Part shown: in pieces, positions 1-7,200 of the stretch
Layout of the letters: each line of letters starts with the position of its first letter
How positions within the stretch are numbered: the first letter of the stretch is position 1
From: Deltaproteobacteria bacterium
Lineage (GTDB): Bacteria; Desulfobacterota; Desulfobacteria; Desulfobacterales; BuS5
Reading direction: 5' to 3'
Length of the DNA stretch: 8,792 nucleotides
NCBI GenBank assembly: GCA_021157555.1
Contig: JAGGWL010000370.1
Coordinates: 1 to 8,792 of the forward strand
Notes under the pieces: model-generated
Told to the model about the DNA's origin: nothing
Databases searched by the model: none
What the model saw: the letters and a program-made list of their open reading frames with translations, nothing else
Translations under genes and position numbers: made by a program

Positions 1-789
1 AATCATGTCAGGGCAATTATATCATCCATCGTTGCCGCATATAAAAATCAAAAAACCGTTATCTTCGCAATGGGTGCTCATGTTATTAAAGTAGGTTTAA
101 ATCCTGTTGTGATTGATCTGATGGAACGGGGTGTTATTACATCAATTGCCATGAACGGTGCCGGTATTATCCATGATTTTGAACTCGCCATGACCGGTAG
201 GACTTCTGAAGATGTGGCCGCATCTTTAGGAGACGGAACTTTTGGGATGGCTCATGAAACCTGCTCTTTTCTTGGTGATGCCATTGCAAAAGCAGACCGT
301 GATGCAAGCGGGCTGGGTGCTGCAGTAGGCGCATCAATTATTGAACAGAACCTCCCGTTTTCCGACAACAGCATTCTTGCTGCGGGAGCCCGTCTGGGTA
401 TTCCCGTAACAGTTCATATTGCGATTGGTACTGACATAATTCACATGCATCCGGAGTTCGATCCTGCCAAAGCAGGTGCGGCAAGCCATCGTGACTTTCG
501 TATTTTTGCATCGGTTGTCTCTTCGCTTGAAAAAGGTGTTTATTTAAATATAGGTTCAGCCGTAATTCTGCCGGAGGTTTTTTTAAAAGCTATAACAATA
601 GTCCGTAATCTTGGCCATAACCTGCAAAATCTCACCACCGTAAACATGGATTTTATTAAGCACTATCGTCCAACAACTAATGTTGTCAATAGGCCTACTG
701 CAGAAGGAGGACATGGATATAACCTTACAGGTCACCATGAAATACTGCTGCCGATTATTGCGGCTGGAATTATTGAAAAGCTTGATTAA
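1..789 (+). CDS. Conserved protein of uncertain function, possible deoxyhypusine-synthase-like fold (5' truncated)
   Basis: The reading frame is open from the first base, so the gene begins outside the window; 262 residues are visible. The ATG at 70 is internal, because the sequence before it (NHVRAIISSIVAAYKN, then KTVIFAM) reads as normal protein. Visible motifs include GAHVIKVGL, NGAGIIHDFELA, GIPVTVHIAIGTDIIH, YLNIGSAVILPEVF and EGGHGYNLTGHHEILLPIIAAGI. The order of elements recalls deoxyhypusine synthase: an IPV strand followed by a Gly/Asp turn, a glycine-rich strand, an N-x-x-x-x-F segment, and a final LLPI helix. However, the GGGVVKHH segment carrying the catalytic lysine in true deoxyhypusine synthases is replaced here by IGSAVILPEVF. 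It is therefore unlikely to modify eIF5A, and the fold assignment is my inference from pattern. The reaction is unknown. There are no membrane segments, so it is probably a cytoplasmic enzyme. The adjacent tRNA separates it from the haem operon, so the two are probably transcribed independently. Confidence 0.75.
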   Translation, partial: NHVRAIISSIVAAYKNQKTVIFAMGAHVIKVGLNPVVIDLMERGVITSIAMNGAGIIHDFELAMTGRTSEDVAASLGDGTFGMAHETCSFLGDAIAKADRDASGLGAAVGASIIEQNLPFSDNSILAAGARLGIPVTVHIAIGTDIIHMHPEFDPAKAGAASHRDFRIFASVVSSLEKGVYLNIGSAVILPEVFLKAITIVRNLGHNLQNLTTVNMDFIKHYRPTTNVVNRPTAEGGHGYNLTGHHEILLPIIAAGIIEKLD

Positions 790-855
790 TTCTCATTTTC
801 ATGGTTTGTTCTACTAATTATGGCATGAAGAACGATGAAGAAATAATATTTTTGT

Positions 856-931
856 GCGCCCGTAGCCCAGGGGATAGGGCGTCAGCCTCCGGAGCTGAAG
901 ATCGCAGGTTCGAATCCTGCCGGGCGTACCA
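856..931 (+). tRNA. tRNA-Arg (anticodon CCG), CCA encoded
   Basis: This is a complete 76-nt cloverleaf. The acceptor stem GCGCCCG (856-862) pairs with CGGGCGT (921-927), with one G-U at the first pair. The D stem is GCCC/GGGC (865-868, 877-880). The anticodon stem is TCAGC/GCTGA with loop CTCCGGA, giving anticodon CCG at 889-891, which reads the CGG codon. The T arm is GCAGG-TTCGAAT-CCTGC (904-920). Discriminator A928 is followed by an encoded CCA (929-931). C35 and an A in the D loop at about position 20 agree with known arginine identity elements. A TAATAT box at 844-849 could be the -10, but it would place the start almost at the mature 5' end and no good -35 is visible. No copy of the tRNA 3' end occurs elsewhere in the window, so there is no sign of an integrated element. 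Confidence 0.96.
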
Positions 932-988
932 AATTATACTGTAACGCCTTACCTCAAAATTGATGGTGAAATAATGTAACGCTATGCT

Positions 989-1018
989 TGTAGAGACAAG
1001 GCATGCCTTGTCTCTACA
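989..1018. repeat. Perfect 30-bp palindrome downstream of the tRNA
   Basis: The half-site TGTAGAGACAAGGCA (989-1003) is followed immediately by its exact reverse complement (1004-1018), with GCATGC at the centre. From memory, it resembles the GTAGAGAC...GTCTCTAC palindromes that occur as dispersed intergenic repeats in several bacterial phyla (REP-like). This single window cannot show copy number. There is no T-tract after the right arm, which argues against an ordinary intrinsic terminator for the tRNA, though the hairpin could still aid 3' end formation. Confidence 0.7.
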
Positions 1019-1102
1019 GTTGCAACGATTATTTTATAACTAATTAATTTCATAAGTAATATAACATATTTTAAGAAGAAAACTGCCTATTTCTTTGTTC
1101 CT

Positions 1103-1128
1103 TACCGGGTCATGAAACCGGTATTTTT
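1103..1128 (+). terminator. Terminator-like hairpin in the leader of the ccsA/hemX-hemA operon
   Basis: TACCGG (1103-1108) pairs perfectly with CCGGTA (1118-1123) around a 9-nt loop and is followed at once by five T (1124-1128). This is the layout of a short intrinsic terminator. It ends only 19 nt before the ATG of the membrane-protein gene. It could end transcription coming from the tRNA side, or act as an attenuator in the operon leader. The stem is only 6 bp and no competing anti-terminator stem was found, so either role is tentative. Confidence 0.4.
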
Positions 1129-1147
1129 AAGTTTTATGGTGCCTTAA
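1112..1147 (+). CDS. Possible 11-codon leader peptide abutting the ccsA/hemX start
   Basis: ATG at 1112 begins a short frame, MKPVFLSFMVP, whose TAA (1145-1147) touches the ATG of the next gene (1148) with no gap. The first codons lie in the loop and 3' arm of the hairpin at 1103-1123, so ribosomes here would affect whether that hairpin forms. There is no good Shine-Dalgarno sequence before it. A start at the internal ATG (1136) would give only MVP. It may be chance. It is listed because the downstream gene also lacks a ribosome binding site, which would fit translational coupling. Confidence 0.2.
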   Translation: MKPVFLSFMVP

Positions 1148-1969
1148 ATGAATATTGTAATTCTATTTACTATTCTTTTTTACTTGTTCGGTACAGCCGG
1201 ATATTTTGCATATCTTTTTTTACAAAAGAATTACATGCAAAAATGGGGATTTTTTTTTATATCAGCAGGTTTTTTATGCAATTGTTTGATTATTTGTTTT
1301 GGTTATATAAAATCAGGCTGGTTTCCTGCCCAAAATCTGAGGGAAACTCTTTTTATTGCAGGGTGGGCTGTCTCGGGAATTTTTATTATACTGCACCACA
1401 AGTTTAATCTTAGAATACTTGGTATTTATGCCGCACCGCTTGTTTTTGCTGTTATCATGGCGGCATCTTTAATCCCTGACAGTGGGGGTGCGATAAAAGA
1501 CATTTCTAACAGTTTCTGGCTGATCTCCCATATTCTTGTTATACTATCTGGTGATGCAGCATTGGCAATGGCATGCGGAGCAGGGGTATTTTATCTTATT
1601 CAGGAACATGCTATAAAAACAAAAAAAAGAGGCTTTTTTTTTAAACGTCTCCCTTCTCTGGAATTGCTTGACAGTACCGGATATTTTTGTATTGTTTTAG
1701 GCTTTACATTTATTACAATCGGACTGATAACAGGTCTTGTATATGCTAAAGTGGTGTGGGGCAGATTCTGGGGCTGGGATCCTAAAGAGGTCTGGTCAGT
1801 AATTACATGGTTTTTGTATGCTGCCTTACTTCATCAACGTCTTACAGTGGGGTGGCGTGGAAGAAAAGCAGCAATAATGGCAATTATAGGATTTGCCGCT
1901 GTTTTATTTACATTTTTTGGTGTTAATTTTATTTTAGGCGGGCATCATGAAGAATTTACCAAATGGTAA
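1148..1969 (+). CDS. ccsA: CcsA/HemX-family cytochrome c assembly (haem-handling) membrane protein
   Basis: This 273-residue inner-membrane protein has about eight hydrophobic segments (roughly residues 2-26, 32-54, 64-82, 88-109, 122-151 possibly as two, 177-203, 213-230 and 241-263). The tryptophan-rich signature WGRFWGWDPKEVW (204-216), followed by SVITWFLYAALLH, is the haem-binding WWD-type motif of the CcmC/CcmF/CcsA family. Candidate haem-ligand histidines are H128, H229 and H266/H267. CcsA proteins work with CcsB (ResB) in system II cytochrome c maturation. HemX proteins of the same family lie next to hemA, as in the Bacillus hemAXCDBL operon, and there influence the level of glutamyl-tRNA reductase. 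With hemA 9 nt downstream and no ccsB visible, a HemX-like role is a real alternative. The ATG is fixed by an in-frame TAA directly upstream (1145-1147). No clear Shine-Dalgarno sequence is seen. Confidence 0.88.
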   Translation: MNIVILFTILFYLFGTAGYFAYLFLQKNYMQKWGFFFISAGFLCNCLIICFGYIKSGWFPAQNLRETLFIAGWAVSGIFIILHHKFNLRILGIYAAPLVFAVIMAASLIPDSGGAIKDISNSFWLISHILVILSGDAALAMACGAGVFYLIQEHAIKTKKRGFFFKRLPSLELLDSTGYFCIVLGFTFITIGLITGLVYAKVVWGRFWGWDPKEVWSVITWFLYAALLHQRLTVGWRGRKAAIMAIIGFAAVLFTFFGVNFILGGHHEEFTKW

Positions 1970-1978
1970 TCTTTTTGT

Positions 1979-3271
1979 TTGAGTGATTTGGAAATAGACA
2001 TAAAAAAAACAGATATTATCCTCGCAGGGCTAAATCATAAGACGGCTCCCATAGAACTGAGAGAACGGATAGCATTTTCACAAGAAGATATTTTACGTGC
2101 CCTTGACGTTCTGGGTAATCAACCTGCTATCAATGAGATCACAGTTATTTCTACCTGTAACAGGGTCGAAGCCTTGATGGTTGTCCAGGATAAAGTTGAA
2201 GCTGTTGAGAATGTTAAACAATTTAGCTCAGAATTAAAAAATGTGCCCGTTAGTATTTTTGATGAATCATTTTATGTGCATATTGGCGATGAGGCTGTAA
2301 GGCATATTTTCAGAGTTGCTTCAAGCCTTGATTCAATGATGATTGGTGAACCTCAGATACTCGGGCAGGTCAAAGCAGCCTATTTGACTTCCACCCAAAA
2401 AAAAACCTCCGGAGTTATATTAAACAGGCTCATGCACAGGGCTTTTTTTGTTGCCAAACGGATCCGTACAGAAACAGGAATCGGGGATCATGCTGTTTCC
2501 ATAAGTTATGCGGCTATTGAATTATGTAAAAAAATATTCGGCTCGCTGACTGATAAAAAGGCGCTTCTTGCAGGCGCTGGAGAAATGGCGGAACTTGCTG
2601 TGGAACATCTTATACGCAACAAAGCCGGAGATATTATCGTTGCCAACAGAACTTTTGAAAGAGGGCTGGAACTGGCAGGGAGGTTCAATGGATATGCGAT
2701 AAAATTTGACGAAATTACAGAATATTTAAAAACTGTAGATATAGTTATTTCGTCAACCGGAGCGCAAAATTTTATCATAACGCGTGACCAGGTAAAATCG
2801 GTTATGCGTATCAGGAAAAACCGCCCTCTCTTTTTTATTGATATTGCAGTGCCAAGGGATATTGATCCTGAAATTAATAGGCTTAACAATGCATATGTTT
2901 ATGATATTGATAATTTACAGGATGTTATATCCGAAAACATTGAAGATCGGAACAGGGAATCTGTAAAAGGCGATAGAATTGTAGACGAGGCCGTTATAAA
3001 TTTTCGCAAGTGGTGCGAAAGTCTGAAAGCTGTGCCGACAATTGTTGCTTTAAGAAAAAAGTTTGATGCCATTGCCGAGGCTGAAATAAAAAAAACATTT
3101 AAATCATTGAATAAATTATCGGCAGATGAAAAAAATGCCATAAATATAATGATAAATTCTCTTATAAATAAAATTTTGCATGATCCCACTATTTTTTTAA
3201 AAAGGAACGGCTTTATGGGCGATAGTGCAAAGTATATTGACATAACCAAAAAGCTGTTTAATCTAAATTAG
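1979..3271 (+). CDS. hemA: Glutamyl-tRNA reductase
   Basis: This is the first committed enzyme of the C5 tetrapyrrole pathway: it reduces Glu-tRNA(Glu) with NADPH to glutamate-1-semialdehyde. At 430 residues it has the usual family length. The N-terminal catalytic domain has GLNHKTAP (17-24) and STCNRVE with the nucleophilic cysteine C60. SSLDSMMIGEPQILGQVKAAY (115-135) is the family signature. The NADPH domain has AGAGEMAE (198-205) and ANRTFERG. The C-terminal helical dimerisation domain begins near AVINFRKWCES and ends KYIDITKKLFNLN. The start is TTG at 1979: the upstream gene's stop (1967-1969) is in the same frame and no ATG or GTG precedes GLNHKTAP. TTG at 1988 is the only close alternative. 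No strong Shine-Dalgarno sequence precedes either, so translation may depend on coupling to the upstream gene. The next pathway gene (hemL) is not in the window. Confidence 0.97.
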   Translation: MSDLEIDIKKTDIILAGLNHKTAPIELRERIAFSQEDILRALDVLGNQPAINEITVISTCNRVEALMVVQDKVEAVENVKQFSSELKNVPVSIFDESFYVHIGDEAVRHIFRVASSLDSMMIGEPQILGQVKAAYLTSTQKKTSGVILNRLMHRAFFVAKRIRTETGIGDHAVSISYAAIELCKKIFGSLTDKKALLAGAGEMAELAVEHLIRNKAGDIIVANRTFERGLELAGRFNGYAIKFDEITEYLKTVDIVISSTGAQNFIITRDQVKSVMRIRKNRPLFFIDIAVPRDIDPEINRLNNAYVYDIDNLQDVISENIEDRNRESVKGDRIVDEAVINFRKWCESLKAVPTIVALRKKFDAIAEAEIKKTFKSLNKLSADEKNAINIMINSLINKILHDPTIFLKRNGFMGDSAKYIDITKKLFNLN

Positions 3272-3298
3272 GAACGGGTACAAAACGTACAAAGCAGC

Positions 3299-3306
3299 AG
3301 GAGGAG
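3299..3306 (+). promoter_or_regulatory. Strong ribosome binding site fixing the TTG start of fabD
   Basis: AGGAGGAG at 3299-3306 is a near-perfect Shine-Dalgarno sequence, about 6 nt before the TTG at 3311. It supports this unusual start codon. It is the only strong Shine-Dalgarno sequence in the operon. Confidence 0.85.
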
Positions 3307-3310
3307 CATT

Positions 3311-4249
3311 TTGAAAAAAACAGCATTTTTTTTCCCGGGTCAGGGTTCTCAATCCGTAGGAATGGGGCAGGAATTTTATACTGGGTACGATTTTGTCAGA
3401 GAAATCTTTGACATGGCGGAAGAATTAACAAAAATCAATATTTCCCGCTTATGTTTTAAAGGACCAATGGCGGATCTGACAGAAACCGTTAACCTGCAAC
3501 CGGCTCTAACCACAGTTAATCTTTCCTGTTTGGCTATGATAAACAAGGAATGTGTAAAACCTTTTGTATCAGCAGGACACAGTTTGGGCGAATATAGTGC
3601 ACTCTGTTCTGCCGGTGTTATTAATGGTGAAGAAACTATTAAGCTGGTTTATAAGCGTGGTTCGTTAATGCACAGAGAGGCTCTCAAACATAAAGGGGCC
3701 ATGAGTGCAATCATAGGTCTTGGAATTGACGAGGTCTCTGAGATAGTTGCAGATGTCCGGAACGAAGGAATTATTGCTGTAGCAAATCATAATACCGAAA
3801 AACAGATAGTAATTACCGGTTCTCCTGAACAGGTTCAAAAGGCAGGTTCAATTGCCTCTGCAAAAGGGGCAAGAGCCATACCCTTAAAAGTAAGTGGTGC
3901 ATGGCACAGCGAGCTGATAAAAGGTGCGGAGAATGAATTTGTCGAATTTCTTGATACTTTTTCATTTACTAAACCTGAAAGTGCTATTATCCTTAATGTT
4001 ACCGGTGATTTTGTTACTAATTCTAATGATATACTCTTTACCATGAAAAAACAACTTTGTAGTCCGGTCAGATGGTACGACACAGTTCAGAAACTGATTG
4101 AAGAAGAAGTAGAAGTTTTTGTTGAAGCAGGTCCCGGCAAAGTGCTGGCGGGGCTTTTAAAGAAAATTTTACCCAAAGACTATCCGCGCAGCATTTTTAA
4201 TATCAACAATATGAAATCTTTGGATAATTTTTTTAAAGAAGTATTATAA
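3311..4249 (+). CDS. fabD: Malonyl-CoA:acyl-carrier-protein transacylase
   Basis: FabD moves the malonyl group from malonyl-CoA to acyl carrier protein, supplying extender units for type II fatty-acid synthesis in the cytoplasm. The 312 residues match the family length. Seen in order: PGQGSQ (9-14), GHSLGEYSAL with the nucleophile S91 (89-98), the malonate-binding arginine R116 in YKRGSLM, the catalytic histidine H199 in SGAWHSELIK, QLCSPVRW (248-255) and EAGPGKVL (272-279). The TTG start is set by the AGGAGGAG site just upstream, and MKKTAFFFPGQGSQ matches how the family normally begins. fabD commonly sits with fabH, fabG, acpP and fabF. Here it lies 39 nt after hemA and 27 nt before an AsmA-family gene, with no other fab gene visible. 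All catalytic residues are present, so it should be active. A second FabD elsewhere in the genome cannot be excluded. Confidence 0.96.
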   Translation: MKKTAFFFPGQGSQSVGMGQEFYTGYDFVREIFDMAEELTKINISRLCFKGPMADLTETVNLQPALTTVNLSCLAMINKECVKPFVSAGHSLGEYSALCSAGVINGEETIKLVYKRGSLMHREALKHKGAMSAIIGLGIDEVSEIVADVRNEGIIAVANHNTEKQIVITGSPEQVQKAGSIASAKGARAIPLKVSGAWHSELIKGAENEFVEFLDTFSFTKPESAIILNVTGDFVTNSNDILFTMKKQLCSPVRWYDTVQKLIEEEVEVFVEAGPGKVLAGLLKKILPKDYPRSIFNINNMKSLDNFFKEVL

Positions 4250-4276
4250 TTTTTTATTTGATTCATTGTTCAACAG

Positions 4277-7200
4277 ATGATCTCCTTTAAAAAAATAAAT
4301 TTATTTTTTATTCTTCCTGCAGCATTACTGTTGTTTCTGTTTTTGCTCACTTTCTCATTCAATATTCTTATTCAAAATCGCTCGGTTCAAAATATCCTGA
4401 TGTCGTACTTGTCTACGGCTGCAGGATATGAACTTAAGGCAGGTTATATGGATTTTGATTTTGACGGAGGATTAAAAATAATTATACATGATCTTTCTGC
4501 AAAGCCAAAAAAAGGTGATAGCAAGCTTGCTATCGTTCGTCTGGAAGCTGACTTTGCGGTTAGAGAAATACTTAAAGGTAATTTTTTACCAAAAAGATTA
4601 TTTTGCCTTCAGCCTGATCTTGAAACAGCATTAACAGAATTCCGACATCCCCCCGCCGAAGGGGCTGTTGGCTCGCCAAGCGTTAACCCATCTTTACTAA
4701 TTTTACAAAAAATTTTACAAAAAACTGATTCTGCAGAAATATCAGGCGGTAGAATATTTCTGAAGAATCATAAGGTTACGTTTAACAAAATGTTTGTTCA
4801 ACTTTCGCATCAGAGTCCTGACGCCCATCTGTTAGATGCAGACCTGCATGGCTCCATTGAATTCAGGGAAAAGAAAGCCGATTTTTCCATAAAAGGAAAA
4901 ATCAATCCAGATGAATCCCTCCATAAGAAACCGCTAATTGCATTAATTTTAAAGGCAGCACATGTTCCTGCAACATGGGCTCCGGAGCTTTCTTCTTTGC
5001 CGGTACGGAAAGGAAACTTCGACGCAAACATAGACATGCAAGTTATGCCTGATAGTTCAATATTGTTCAACGGTCGATTAATTGCAGATAATCTATGCTT
5101 TCTGCTTGATAAGGCAAAAGGTCTTAAAGAATATTTTCTTCCTGACGTTGCCGTCAACTTTCAGGCTGATTATTCAAAAAAGATTTTCAATATTTCTTCA
5201 TTTAATATCAAAACATCGGATTATACATTGAATGCAAGCGCAAAGTTTGATCTGGAAAAGCCTTCAGACCCATATCTTGATCTTAAAGTTACTTCTCCAT
5301 GGATCTCCTTAAAATCCTTTAAAGAGATATTCCCTTCTCCTCTAATTTCTGCCTGGCTGGAAGAATCACTTTATCCATGTTTTACAGATGGTGATGTTCG
5401 TTTTGATCTTTTTGCGATGCAAGGCCATTTCAGTAAATTTGCCCATTTATATAAATATGAAAATGCAAACGCTCTTTTTTTAAAACTATCATTGAAAAAT
5501 ATGATAATTATGGCACCAAAAGCATCCATTCCCTATAAGAAAGTTTGTGGCAGCCTTATAATAGAAAATGGAGCCCTGAATGTCTCCGGCATCAGGGGCA
5601 TATTCGGCAGCTCTTTTCTTAATGATGGCAAGATGAATATTGATAACCTGTATTCCAGAACTGCCTTGTATGATTATTATCTAAAGGGCAAGTTTGAGCT
5701 TGGGGATATAAAACAGCAGACCGCTGTCATCCCTGTTCCTGAGGATATAAAAAAGCAGATTCAAAAAATTAAAACAATTTCCGGCAATGTGGACGCTGAA
5801 TTAAGATTCGAAAACAGGCATAACAAGAAAGGTTTTAAAATAAAAAAAAGCGCCTTTAATTTTAAAAAATGTTCAATGAGTCATGCAGAATACCCGTTTC
5901 CCTTGTTTATTGAGGAAGCAAATTTTAGTTTTGCAGAGAATCTGGACAGTCAATTTTCTGCTCAAGGCATGCTCGGTAAATCAAGTTTTTTTTTTTCAGG
6001 CAACACTGCGAATATGTTTACAAAAGGAAGAGCAGAGATTGCATTCAGTGCTGATCTTAATGATATTGTTAACAAAACAAATTATGAATTAAAAAATATA
6101 ATAAATTTTAACGGTATCATGCCCGGGAATTTGACTATTAGCAGGCAGGATGACGGAATCTGGTCTTGTGAGGGTGAGATTGATCCGGAATGTTTTATTA
6201 ATGATAAAGTAGAAAAAAAGATTTGTTTTAACCTGGATATCTATCCTGGGAAAAAAATTATATTTAATAAAGTTAATTATAATTCAGGAGATACGTTACT
6301 AAATCTGTCGGGTTATTTTGATTTAGGCGACATGGATACCCTGAATATCAAGCTTGAGGCAGAACCGCTGAATCTTGAAGACTTCAATTCCTTTTTTTAC
6401 GAATTTAGCAAACCTGCCTCAGGAATAATAAGATGTAATGCAGACCTCCAAATATCTGTTTCTGATTTATCAAAAACTTTTATATTTGGGCAATGTGAAG
6501 CTGATGATATTTCATTTTCGAGCTGTGCGCTGCCCTGGGAAGTTAAAGATTGTAATTTCAGGAGTAATTTTTTGGGTAAAAAGATTGAAATTCCTTTTTT
6601 CACGAGTATGCTTGGAGAGAATTCTATATCATTAAACGGCCTTTTGCGTGGCTGGGACGGGTTAAAAGGTGAAATCAATATAAATGCAGAATATTTAAAA
6701 CTTGGCGATTTAATTTCTGTTAATGAGGATGAATGCTGTAAAAATGATAAAAAAGAATTTTCTGATTTTGTTATGAATTCAGATGTAAAATTGAATATAA
6801 AATCTAAAGATGGCTGCTGGAAGCAGATTGAATATAATCAACTATCGGCAGCAACCGTTTTTCGTGCAGGAATTTTTTTTGTTAAGCAATGTGAGGTTAA
6901 AACAGAAACAGGTAAAATCAATCTGAATGGTCATATAAAATCAGATTCAATAAAATTGAATCAGGATCCTGAATCTGTTTTTTTAATCTACGTTAAATTA
7001 AAGGAGCACCCGGCCAAGGAAATTATTCAGAGCCTTGGCATATTCAAAAATCTTGATATTGAAGGCGCTCTTCTTTCAACAGAAGGTTATATTGCCATTA
7101 ATGGCGTTAATAAAGAAGAAATCATATCCAATCTTACAGGAAATTTTAATATTTTGCTTGAGGATGGTCTTGTCAAACAGTCCAATCTGCTTTTTGCTGT

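Noticed and set aside
940..982. Direct repeat TGTAACGC at 940-947 and 975-982 as an attachment site or target duplication beside the tRNA.
   Set aside because: It is only 8 bp, encloses 27 bp without structure, and does not match the tRNA 3' end. Chance is sufficient.
2506..3249. Reverse-strand open frames of 127 and 116 codons opposite hemA.
   Set aside because: They lie wholly inside a clear hemA gene, have no recognisable domains and no ribosome binding sites. They are shadows of the coding strand.
3835..6678. Further small open frames overlapping fabD and the AsmA-family gene on both strands.
   Set aside because: They lack family motifs and start signals and sit inside well-supported genes.
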